7,531 bases of DNA. Origin: Chthoniobacterales bacterium. GTDB lineage: Bacteria > Verrucomicrobiota > Verrucomicrobiia > Chthoniobacterales > UBA10450. Positions within the stretch are counted from its first letter, which is position 1, and each line of letters opens with the position of its first letter. Below are positions 1 through 6,079 of this stretch, one piece after another. The notes under the pieces are model-generated. The model saw nothing but the letters and a program-made list of their open reading frames with translations. It was not told where the DNA came from and made no database searches. Made by a program: the position numbers and the translations under genes. Location of the stretch: NCBI GenBank assembly GCA_013695905.1, contig JACCZQ010000260.1, positions 1 to 7,531 on the forward strand. The letters are read 5' to 3'.

Positions 1-13
1 TAGCCCACAGCTG

Positions 14-35
14 GACGGCGGAGCCGCCGTTTGTT
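14..35 (+). terminator. Possible rho-independent terminator of an upstream plus-strand gene
   Basis: Bases 15-21 (ACGGCGG) and 24-30 (CCGCCGT) form a perfect 7-bp GC-rich stem with only two bases between them, so in practice the innermost pairs would open to make the loop. The stem is followed by TTGTT. This is the shape of a weak intrinsic terminator for rightward transcription. The window opens with TAG, which could be the stop codon of a gene lying to the left, but that cannot be confirmed from here. The T-run is short and interrupted, and similar GGCGGAGCCGCC palindromes may also occur as scattered GC-rich hairpins, so the call is tentative. Confidence 0.35.
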
Positions 36-182
36 CAGGCGCGCGTGAGCCCGAGGTGGCACAACTCGCGCCCACGTAAAAGAAAAGAAAAAACTCCCTT
101 GATTCGAACACCGTTGCTCCGGGCTTCACTCCGCCGCGCCGTTCCGGCGCTGTCTTGCCGTCACTTTACAGATGACAAAGCA

Positions 183-890
183 CTAGTCGCGCGCTTTGTA
201 ATGGAGCTGCCGCGAGAGCAGCCAGCGCACGCCGAACATATCGACCGTGGCGCGGACGGCGCGATTGCCGAGCCCGTATTTACTCTCGCCAAATTTCCGC
301 GGGCGATGATTCACCGGCACCTCCACCAGCTTGTAGCCCGCGCCTTTGATCAACGCCGGAATAAAGCGATGCATGCCCTTGAACGGCACCAGCGCCTCGA
401 CGCATTCGCGCCGCATCGCCTTCAAGGTGCAGCCGGTGTCGCGCACCCCGTCCTTCGTGAAGCGGCTCCGGACGGCGTTTGCGATCCGACTCGTTAGGCG
501 CTTCACCGTGGTGTCCTTTCGGACAGCGCGATAGCCGCACACGAGATCGGCACCCTTCTCCACCTCGCGGAGCAGCTTTGGGATGTCTGCCGGATCGTTT
601 TGGAGATCGCCATCGAGCAACACCACCGTCGCTCCAGTCGCCGCGTGCAGACCGGCGTAGATCGCGGCGCTTTGCCCGGCGTTTTTCGCGAAACGAAGAA
701 CGCGCACGCGCCCATCAGGCGTGATGCGCGCCACCGTCTGATCAGACGAACCGTCATCGACGAAAATGATTTCGTAATCCAAACCGCCCAGCGCAGCCGC
801 GAGCTCCGCCTGCAGGAGCGGGACGTTTTCCTCCTCGTTATAGAGCGGCACCACCACGGAGACAGCGGGACTGGGCGCGGGCTCGTTCAT
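183..890 (-). CDS. GT2 family polyprenyl-phosphate sugar synthase (DPM1-like glycosyltransferase)
   Basis: A 235-residue family 2 glycosyltransferase of the dolichyl-phosphate mannose synthase type. Enzymes of this group transfer a sugar from a nucleotide donor to polyprenyl phosphate at the cytoplasmic face of the membrane. Visible landmarks are VVPLYNEEEN near residue 12, the nucleotide-binding DDGSSD at 45-50, the metal-binding DGDLQNDP at 93-100, the DTGCTLKAMRRE segment near 151-162 and GESKYG at 201-206. It is a bare catalytic domain. It lacks the two C-terminal membrane helices of GtrB/ArnC-type relatives, so it resembles short soluble DPM1 forms. The ATG at 890-888 overlaps the TGA of the upstream glycosyltransferase gene (ATGA), which indicates translational coupling; no Shine-Dalgarno is seen. 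The sugar cannot be read from the sequence (mannose, glucose and GlcNAc are all possible). Family call is firm; substrate unknown. Confidence 0.93.
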   Translation of the reverse strand: MNEPAPSPAVSVVVPLYNEEENVPLLQAELAAALGGLDYEIIFVDDGSSDQTVARITPDGRVRVLRFAKNAGQSAAIYAGLHAATGATVVLLDGDLQNDPADIPKLLREVEKGADLVCGYRAVRKDTTVKRLTSRIANAVRSRFTKDGVRDTGCTLKAMRRECVEALVPFKGMHRFIPALIKGAGYKLVEVPVNHRPRKFGESKYGLGNRAVRATVDMFGVRWLLSRQLHYKARD

Positions 891-2464
891 AACGGCAGCG
901 TCCGGTAATTCCGGCAGAGGAAAATCTGCAGCGTGCGCAGCAATCGACCGCCGCGCCGGACCTCGATCACCGCGATTCGCTCCGTCGAGCCGAAGGCGGC
1001 GCGGACGTTCCGCGCCGGCTCCTCCTGGAGACTCGCCTGCACATAGATGGCGCTGCGCCCCTCGAAAAGATTCACCCCATCCTCCTCGGTATAGAGGTCG
1101 CCCTCCTCCTGCTCGACGCGCCGCGGCGCGGCCACAAATTCATCGTAGCGCGGCCAGAAGGAGAACTGATTCACGATGTCCTGTGACTCGATAATATAGA
1201 CCGGCGGGTGCCCGGGACCTTCCGGACGCTTGTCGCGGAAGTAGAAGGCAAACTGCGAGGCGCGATCGCGTTGATCGGCAATCATGAAAACCGGTTCGCC
1301 GATCTGCGCCTCCACGTCGGCGCGCACTTTTTCCACCGCCGCCGACGCAGTTTTCCAGCCGCGCATTTTGTCGGCTGGATCTCGTTTTGGAAACTGGGAG
1401 CCGCCGATGCGGAGTAGATCGCTGTTGAGCGCGAGCACGCTCATGAGCAGCCCGATCAGCAAAGCCGCACCCGCCCACCGCAGCAGGTGGGGCCGCGATT
1501 CCACCCGCTCGCGCCAATAGGAACTCGCCAGAATTCCGAGGCTGAGAAAGGCCAGCCCGTCCCAGTTCGGGTTGGCCGCTTGGTTGATCGAGAGGACGAA
1601 ATAGAGCGCGAACACGGGCACGCCGAACCAGAGCAGGAAAATGCCTTTCATCTGCTGATGGGAACGCCGCCAGGTGACGATCACGGCCCACGCGAGCGCG
1701 AGAAAAAGCAGCGGCGAGTAAACAAGAAAATGCGTCCCGAGAAATGAGAGCAGCTCCAGCGGATTGAAGCTGGGAGCTTCCTCGAGGCTGCCGCGGGCGC
1801 GGAGATGGCCGAGCGTCGCCCACGCGTGCGAATAGTTCCACACGATCGGCGGCAACGTGCAGACGACGAAAACGCCAAGCAATGAAAGGAGCCCCGGCTT
1901 CCGGAATTCGCGTCGCAGCCGCGGCACCAAGAGGAGCACGAGCGCGATGGAGATCAGCGCCAGCGCATTCGTGTATTTGCACAGGAAACCGAGGCCGATC
2001 ATCAGCCCGGTGAGCGGCCAGGACCACGAGAACTGCGGGCTGCGCTCGATCGCCAGCCAGAAGGTGAACATCGCCGCCGTCCAGAAGAAGATCGAGAGCG
2101 GGTCGATCGTCATGACGAAGCTGCCGATGTTGAAAATGGGGGTGACGTTGAGGGCGAGCACCAGCCAAAGACCGGTCGTTTCGCTGAAGAGCCGCCGCGC
2201 CAGGTGGAACAGGAGCAGACTCGTGCCCGCACCGAGGATAGGACTCCAGAAGCGGACGCCGAACTCGTTAGGCCCGAACATCGCCACGCTCGACCAAATG
2301 GCGAAGGCCACCCCGGGCCCCTTGCTGAAGTAGCCCGGCGCCAGCCGCTCCGACCACATCCAGTAATGCGCCTCGTCCGACGACAGATCGGTGGTGCCGA
2401 TCAGCGCCAGGCGGATGGCGGTGAGCACCAGCAGGAAGAGCCAAACGGCGCGGGTGATGTTCAT
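887..2464 (-). CDS. GT39 family (ArnT/PMT-like) integral membrane glycosyltransferase
   Basis: A 525-residue multi-pass membrane enzyme. GT39/ArnT proteins take a sugar from a polyprenyl-phosphate donor and attach it to lipid A, a protein or another envelope acceptor on the periplasmic side. After the first helix comes the family signature SSDEAHYWMW (acidic pair D30-E31 in the first periplasmic loop). It is followed by YFSKGPG at 45-51, a helix containing MTIDPLSIFFWTAAMF at 118-133, LGFLCKYTNAL at 158-168 and NPNWDGLAFLSL at 298-309. About 350 mostly hydrophobic residues precede a soluble C-terminal domain (roughly 350-525), as in ArnT. The frame stays open upstream to an ATG at 2545, but the ATG at 2464 is the likely start. 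It begins the first hydrophobic helix (MNITRAVWLFLLVL), overlaps the TGA of the phosphatase gene as ATGA, and discards a 27-residue Arg/Pro-rich stretch lying inside that gene. The acceptor is unknown. Confidence 0.9.
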   Translation of the reverse strand: MNITRAVWLFLLVLTAIRLALIGTTDLSSDEAHYWMWSERLAPGYFSKGPGVAFAIWSSVAMFGPNEFGVRFWSPILGAGTSLLLFHLARRLFSETTGLWLVLALNVTPIFNIGSFVMTIDPLSIFFWTAAMFTFWLAIERSPQFSWSWPLTGLMIGLGFLCKYTNALALISIALVLLLVPRLRREFRKPGLLSLLGVFVVCTLPPIVWNYSHAWATLGHLRARGSLEEAPSFNPLELLSFLGTHFLVYSPLLFLALAWAVIVTWRRSHQQMKGIFLLWFGVPVFALYFVLSINQAANPNWDGLAFLSLGILASSYWRERVESRPHLLRWAGAALLIGLLMSVLALNSDLLRIGGSQFPKRDPADKMRGWKTASAAVEKVRADVEAQIGEPVFMIADQRDRASQFAFYFRDKRPEGPGHPPVYIIESQDIVNQFSFWPRYDEFVAAPRRVEQEEGDLYTEEDGVNLFEGRSAIYVQASLQEEPARNVRAAFGSTERIAVIEVRRGGRLLRTLQIFLCRNYRTLPL

Positions 2465-3120
2465 GGTGCGGTCGCGCCGATCAGGCGCGGGTGGCGGGCG
2501 AACAGCTCCGGTGCAACTCGTGGTGCGGTTCGTCGCCAGAACCACTCCAGCAACGCGGCGGCGAGCAGCGCCAGCCCTGCCGCCATGAAAGCGGTCGCCA
2601 CGACATCGCTCGGCCAGTGCGCGCCCAGATAAATCCGGGAGTAGCCGATCAGTGCCGCGACGACGAAATAGAGCGCGCCCCAGCGACCGAAGAAGAGCGT
2701 GCAGAACACCGCCACGACCACGTTATTCGTCACGTGCCCCGACGGGAATGAGGAACCCGCGCCGGGTTCGCGCAGGTCTTTCGTGGTGGAATAGTGCACC
2801 CGCGGCTGCTGCAAGAGGGTGAGGATTTTCGGCGTGGCTCTTTGCAGTTGCACGAGGCGCACCGTCTGCGACTGCTTCGGGCGCGGCCGGCCCACGGCTG
2901 CTTTAAGGGAACGCACCACCAGCGCCTCGGACAGGCCGATTGTGAAAACGAGACAAAACACAAACGCGCGGCCTTTGAACCCACGAAACACCAGCATGGA
3001 CAGACCCAGCAGCACGAGCAGCGGCTGCCAGATTTTCATATCGCTGAGCGCGCCCATGAACAAGTCGAGCGCGGGGCTCGTCCATTGTTCGTTAATGAGA
3101 TGAAAAAGCGCCTGATCCAC
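2461..3120 (-). CDS. PAP2 family membrane phosphatase (lipid phosphate or diphosphate)
   Basis: A 219-residue membrane protein of the type 2 phosphatidic acid phosphatase superfamily (PgpB, LpxE and undecaprenyl-diphosphate phosphatase relatives). All three catalytic signatures are intact: KAAVGRPRP at 73-81 (K-x6-RP), PSGH at 126-129, and SR..H...D with R162, H168 and D172. The two His, the Asp and the Arg/Lys set support an active enzyme using a phospho-histidine intermediate at the periplasmic face. Hydrophobic helices surround the motifs. The start is GTG at 3120, because the N-terminus MDQALFHLINEQW is typical of the family and the next Met lies past residue 20; no clear ribosome binding site precedes it. 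This is the first gene of the minus-strand operon. The context suggests regeneration of polyprenyl phosphate for the two glycosyltransferases, or removal of a lipid A phosphate. The substrate cannot be decided from sequence. Confidence 0.93.
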   Translation of the reverse strand: MDQALFHLINEQWTSPALDLFMGALSDMKIWQPLLVLLGLSMLVFRGFKGRAFVFCLVFTIGLSEALVVRSLKAAVGRPRPKQSQTVRLVQLQRATPKILTLLQQPRVHYSTTKDLREPGAGSSFPSGHVTNNVVVAVFCTLFFGRWGALYFVVAALIGYSRIYLGAHWPSDVVATAFMAAGLALLAAALLEWFWRRTAPRVAPELFARHPRLIGATAP

Positions 3121-3213
3121 GTCAGCTTTAAGCTTGAAGTGTTAAGCTTTACGGAAAGCGTCTTCGCAGCTCGGGGCTTCATTTAAAGCGTAAACCACCA
3201 AACTTAAAGCCCC
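3121..3213. promoter_or_regulatory. Divergent intergenic control region with repeated TTAAAGC / AAGCTT elements
   Basis: These 93 bp separate the minus-strand glycosylation operon from the plus-strand LolA-like gene, so promoters for both should lie here. The region is AT-richer than its surroundings and repetitive. TTAAAGC occurs exactly at 3183-3189 and 3204-3210, and inverted (GCTTTAA) at 3125-3131; a near copy (GCTTTAC) lies at 3146-3152. AAGCTT occurs at 3130-3135 and 3144-3149. CTTTAAGCTTGAAG at 3126-3139 is a near-perfect palindrome (6 of 7 pairs). GGGGCTT at 3173-3179 is complementary to AAGCCCC at 3207-3213, which abuts the ATG at 3214. I could not place convincing -35/-10 hexamers. 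Binding by a regulator is inference. Confidence 0.4.
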
Positions 3214-3876
3214 ATGCTGAAACGACTCGTCCTCCTTTCCCTTCTCGCCCTGGCTCCCGCGAGCGCGGCGCCTCCGGCGCGCGACATTCTCGCCACCGTC
3301 CGGATGCAGCAGGCGCAACAGAACGTCGAGCTACAGGGGCAACTCCGCGAAGGCGGCCGCGTGGTGCCATTCCGCCTCACGCAGAGCGGGCCGGTGATCC
3401 GCTACAGCTTCACGAATCCCGACGAAGCGCTGCAGCTGCGGATCGGCGACAAAGATTCGCGGCTGGAGGAAATCACCCGCACCGGCGCGGCCAACGTGGG
3501 CGGGAAGGAATGGGAGCAGAAGGTGCGCGGCACCGCGATCACCTACGAAGACCTGGCGCTGAAGTTTCTCTATTGGCAGGACGCGAAAGTGGTGGGCGAG
3601 GATTATATCCACACGCGGCGCGTCTGGAAGCTGGAGCTCACCGCGCCCTCCCGGCAATCGAGCTATTCGAAGGTGTTCGTCTGGGTGGAGCAACAGAGCG
3701 GCGCCTTGCTGCGGCTGGAGGGATTCGACTGGGGCGGCCGGCTGACCAAGCGTTTCGAAGTCGTCTCCGTGCAGAAGATCGAGGGCCGCTTCTTCCTGAA
3801 ACAGATGCGCATCGAGGAGCTGAACCCCAGTACCCGAAAGGTGCAGACGCGGACCTATCTCGACATCAAACAGTAG
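3214..3876 (+). CDS. LolA-like outer-membrane lipoprotein-sorting protein, exported
   Basis: A 220-residue exported protein. Residues 1-18 form a Sec signal peptide (Lys-Arg start, LVLLSLLALA core, ASA before the probable cut). The mature part resembles the LolA-like 'outer membrane lipoprotein-sorting protein' group (COG2834; the type represented by Treponema TP0789). Typical features are GTAITYEDLALKFLYW at 107-121, VWVEQQSGALLRLEGFDWGG at about 156-175, LTKRFEV at 177-183, and the end NPSTRK..TRTYLDI at 204-218. These proteins have a half-barrel fold that binds lipid in the periplasm, but the function of this subgroup is not well established. No Shine-Dalgarno precedes the ATG, and one arm of an inverted repeat ends exactly at it. 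The gene faces away from the glycosylation operon and lies 86 nt before the secreted cyclophilin gene. There is no lipobox cysteine, so the product is periplasmic rather than a lipoprotein. Fold call fairly confident; exact cargo unknown. Confidence 0.8.
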   Translation: MLKRLVLLSLLALAPASAAPPARDILATVRMQQAQQNVELQGQLREGGRVVPFRLTQSGPVIRYSFTNPDEALQLRIGDKDSRLEEITRTGAANVGGKEWEQKVRGTAITYEDLALKFLYWQDAKVVGEDYIHTRRVWKLELTAPSRQSSYSKVFVWVEQQSGALLRLEGFDWGGRLTKRFEVVSVQKIEGRFFLKQMRIEELNPSTRKVQTRTYLDIKQ

Positions 3877-3949
3877 GTGCCCCACCGCGGGCCGCGGCCG
3901 CTGCTCGCGAGAGGAGCTTTCCGGCGTGCAGTATTTACCAAATTAGTGT

Positions 3950-3953
3950 AAGG
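3950..3953 (+). promoter_or_regulatory. Ribosome binding site AAGG deciding the cyclophilin start
   Basis: AAGG at 3950-3953 sits nine bases before the ATG at 3963, but directly touches the in-frame ATG at 3954. Normal spacing therefore favours 3963. It is the only plausible Shine-Dalgarno I see at a gene start in this window. The match is only four bases. Confidence 0.4.
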
Positions 3954-3962
3954 ATGGCGCCG

Positions 3963-5693
3963 ATGAATCGAACCGCTCCTCTGCTCCTCGTCGCCGCACT
4001 TGCCTTGGGCGTCTCGCCCGCGGCGGCGCAGCTGCTCGTCAAACCAAACGTAGCGCCAGTTGTCGCCAATCAGCTCCCCAACACCACGCACTACCAGGGG
4101 ACGGTCGGGATCATCGATCTCAGCTCCGCGTTTCGCGATCCCGACGCCTCCGCGGCGGTGCGGCTCACCACCTCGCTCGGCGTGATGAACTTCACCCTCG
4201 ACGGTGAGACGGCGCCGATCACCGTCGCCAATTTCCTGCGCTATGTGGACGAAGGGCGTTACTTCATCCACGACAACACCACGAACCAGCAGGCGTCGCT
4301 CTTCTTTCACCGCTCGGTGCCAGGGTTTGTGATTCAATCCGGCGGGTTCATGGGGACGGTGCACCCGAACGGCAGCGGAAATCTGCTCGCGTCTCAAGTG
4401 CCGGCGTTTGCCCCGATTCAGAATGAGCCGGTGATCTCGAACCGGCGGGCGACGATCGCGATGGCGAAACTCGGCGGCGATCCCAACAGCGCCACGAGCC
4501 AGTGGTTCATCAATCTCGCGGATAACAGCGCGAATCTGGATTTCCAGAATGGCGGCTTCTCGGTCTTCGGACGAGTGGCGGGGAACGGCATGGCGGTGGC
4601 CGACGCGATCGCCGCGCTGCCGGTGCGGAATTTCGGCTTTTTCGATCAGCTGCCGGTCCGCAACTACACCTCGCCGAATCCGGCCCGCCTGGAAAATCTC
4701 GTCTCGATTCCGGGTTTCAACCGCATCTCTCCGTTCGTTTTTACGGCGACCAGCAACAACCCAACAAGCGCCGAGGTGAGCGTCAGCGGCACGAATCTGC
4801 TCGTGCGCGCGCTGCAGCCGGGCCCTGCGCTCCTCACCGTTACCGCGACAGATCTCGACGGCGCCTCGATTTCGCAGAGTTTGGACGTCAGCATTGTCGC
4901 TGCTCCCGGTCGTCTTCGAAACATCTCGACGCGCGGGCGGATCCCGGCGGGCGACGCGGTGATGATCGGCGGGTTTATCGTGCGGGGTGGTCCATCTCAT
5001 AACGTCGTGGTGCGGGCGATCGGGCCTTCTTTGACGGATCGCGGAGTGGCCAATGCTCTGGCGGACACGACGATCGAGCTGCACGGGGCCAACGGGTTGA
5101 TCGCTTCGAATGATAACTGGGCGGAGGGACCAGACCAGCAGTTGATCACGGACATCGGGATTGCTCCAGAAAACCCAAGAGAAGCTGCCTTGTTTGCGAA
5201 GCTGCCGGCTTCGGCCGATGCGTTCACCGCTTATACCGCGATCGTGCGGAGCAAAGACGGCACGAGCGGCATTGGGCTGGTGGAGATCTTCGACCTCGAG
5301 GCAGGTGCAGGTTCTACTCTCCGGAATCTTTCCACACGTGGGCCGGTGGCAGCGGGCGAGCCGCTGATCGGTGGCTTGATTCTGCAGGGGGCCAACCCGA
5401 ATCGGCTGGTGGTGCGGGCGATCGGGATGTCGCTCCCTCCGGAAGTGGGGACGCGGCTGCCGAACCCGATGCTGGAATTGCGCGACGCCAACGGGACGGT
5501 GGTGGACCAAAATGATGACTGGCAGACACATCCCGACGCGGCAGAGATCCGGGACCTGGGGCTGGCGCCGGGTGATGCCACGGAGTCGGCGCTGATCAGG
5601 AGGGGCCAGTCGGCACCGTTGACGGCGTTGATCACCGGCGCGGGTGGAGCTCCGAATGGCGTGGCTTTGATCGAGGTGTTTGCGGTCGAGTAG
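3963..5693 (+). CDS. Secreted multidomain cyclophilin-type peptidyl-prolyl cis-trans isomerase
   Basis: A 576-residue exported protein. Residues 1-22 form a signal peptide (LLLVAALALG core, cut near AAA-Q). Residues about 64-235 are a cyclophilin domain that catalyses proline cis-trans isomerisation. FFHRSVPGFVIQSGG at 114-128 gives the catalytic Arg117 with Phe122 and Gln125, and IAMAKLGGDPNSATSQWFIN at 165-184 and FSVFGRV at 199-205 also match. Residues about 29-62 (APVVANQLPN .. IDLSSAFRDPD) and 256-312 (FVFTATSNNP .. VTATDLDGASISQ) look like two halves of one Ig/cadherin-like domain, with the cyclophilin inserted between them. Residues 318-446 and 453-576 are two copies of a NISTRG / VVRAIG / NDNW module frequent in Verrucomicrobiota exoproteins. 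There is no C-terminal anchor. ATG 3963 is chosen over ATG 3954 by ribosome-site spacing. The open frame continues upstream antiparallel to nothing useful: that extension lies inside the LolA-like gene. Client proteins are unknown. Confidence 0.9.
   Translation: MNRTAPLLLVAALALGVSPAAAQLLVKPNVAPVVANQLPNTTHYQGTVGIIDLSSAFRDPDASAAVRLTTSLGVMNFTLDGETAPITVANFLRYVDEGRYFIHDNTTNQQASLFFHRSVPGFVIQSGGFMGTVHPNGSGNLLASQVPAFAPIQNEPVISNRRATIAMAKLGGDPNSATSQWFINLADNSANLDFQNGGFSVFGRVAGNGMAVADAIAALPVRNFGFFDQLPVRNYTSPNPARLENLVSIPGFNRISPFVFTATSNNPTSAEVSVSGTNLLVRALQPGPALLTVTATDLDGASISQSLDVSIVAAPGRLRNISTRGRIPAGDAVMIGGFIVRGGPSHNVVVRAIGPSLTDRGVANALADTTIELHGANGLIASNDNWAEGPDQQLITDIGIAPENPREAALFAKLPASADAFTAYTAIVRSKDGTSGIGLVEIFDLEAGAGSTLRNLSTRGPVAAGEPLIGGLILQGANPNRLVVRAIGMSLPPEVGTRLPNPMLELRDANGTVVDQNDDWQTHPDAAEIRDLGLAPGDATESALIRRGQSAPLTALITGAGGAPNGVALIEVFAVE
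4914..5690 (+). repeat. Tandem protein-coding repeat: two copies of a ~125-residue C-terminal module
   Basis: The first copy (4914-5300) and the second (5319-5690) of the cyclophilin gene encode parallel sequences. Shared landmarks are LRNISTRG / LRNLSTRG, IGGFIVRG / IGGLILQG, VVVRAIGPSL / LVVRAIGMSL, ADTTIELHGANG / PNPMLELRDANG, NDNW / NDDW, DIGIAPENPREAAL / DLGLAPGDATESAL, and GIGLVEIFDLE / GVALIEVFAVE. They have diverged clearly at the protein level, so this is an old duplication rather than a recent one. The function of the module is not known to me; a beta-rich surface or adhesion fold is a guess. Confidence 0.85.
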
Positions 5694-5794
5694 GGTTGTT
5701 GGCTCTCATGCTGCCCGGAGGACCTGGCCACAGCCGGAGCGTGTCCGCAATTGCTTCCGTAGCGTTGGCATTCGGATGTCCGGTGCGACCGGGG

Positions 5795-5822
5795 TTGCAC
5801 GCGCGCGCGATAGCTGTAAATA
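5795..5822 (+). promoter_or_regulatory. Candidate promoter for the toxin-antitoxin pair
   Basis: TTGCAC at 5795-5800 resembles a -35 element. TAAATA at 5817-5822, 16 bp further on, is a poor -10 match preceded by TG. The spacer begins with an alternating CG tract (5800-5809). A transcript from this promoter would start at about 5829, almost on the GTG start codon at 5831, which would make the mRNA leaderless. The rest of the 137-bp gap after the cyclophilin gene holds an 8-bp palindrome (GCAATTGC, 5747-5754) and no other recognisable signal. The -10 match is weak, so this is a suggestion only. Confidence 0.3.
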
Positions 5823-5830
5823 TTGCTTTC

Positions 5831-6079
5831 GTGAAAACGACCTTTGATTTACCCGAAGCGCTCTTGCGGGAAGCCAAAGCCGTTGCAGCACGGCAGGGGC
5901 GACCATTGCGCGATTTCGTGGCAGAAGCGATGACGGAGAAGCTCACCGCTACCCAGTCTTCGAATCGACCGTGGATGAAGCATTTCGGAGCGTTGTCGAA
6001 ATTGCGCAAAGAAACGCGGCGGATCGAGAAGGTGATCGAGGCTGAGTTCGAGACGGTCGATCTCGAGCAATGGAATTGA
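5831..6079 (+). CDS. vapB: VapB-type antitoxin (ribbon-helix-helix)
   Basis: An 82-residue antitoxin. The N-terminus MKTTFDLPEALLREAKAVAA is the standard beta strand plus first helix of a ribbon-helix-helix DNA-binding domain, continued by a second helix to about residue 38 (GRPLRDFVAEAMTEKL). The remaining half (SSNRPWMKHFGALSKL, then a charged helix and an acidic tail ending DLEQWN) would wrap around and block the toxin. The GTG start at 5831 is chosen because family members begin MKTTFDLP. An open frame extends upstream to an ATG at 5696, but the residues it would add look random. No Shine-Dalgarno is visible. The stop overlaps the toxin start by 10 nt, as is common for vapBC. Such antitoxins usually repress their own promoter together with the toxin. 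The assignment rests on similarity and on the toxin neighbour. Confidence 0.83.
   Translation: MKTTFDLPEALLREAKAVAARQGRPLRDFVAEAMTEKLTATQSSNRPWMKHFGALSKLRKETRRIEKVIEAEFETVDLEQWN

Noticed and set aside
98..122. GATTCGAAC, resembling the T-loop of a minus-strand tRNA
   Set aside because: The bases on either side do not form a T-stem, and no acceptor, D or anticodon arm can be fitted around it.
78..150. Possible terminator of the minus-strand operon: a hairpin at 136-150 (GCGCCG/CGGCGC) and a T-rich run on the minus strand at 78-93
   Set aside because: The hairpin and the T-rich run are more than 40 bases apart, and no stem lies immediately before the T-run, so they do not make an intrinsic terminator.
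45..497. A 150-codon plus-strand frame spanning the left gap and the GT2 gene
   Set aside because: Most of it is antisense to the GT2 glycosyltransferase, and the residues encoded by the gap show no domain or signal peptide.
1140..2168. A 342-codon minus-strand frame inside the GT39 gene
   Set aside because: It overlaps a clear membrane glycosyltransferase in a shifted frame, and its Arg/Ala-rich translation has no membrane helices or domain.
3885..3897. CCGC/GCGG hairpin after the LolA-like gene
   Set aside because: The stem is only four pairs and is followed by GC-rich sequence with no T-run.
3855..5531. A 558-codon open frame on the minus strand opposite the cyclophilin gene
   Set aside because: Its translation is Arg/His-rich with no recognisable domain. 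It is the antisense shadow expected opposite a GC-rich gene, while the plus strand encodes clear cyclophilin motifs.
5696..5830. Upstream extension of the antitoxin frame by 45 codons
   Set aside because: The added residues look random and the conserved family N-terminus begins at the GTG at 5831. The extension simply lacks a stop codon in GC-rich DNA.
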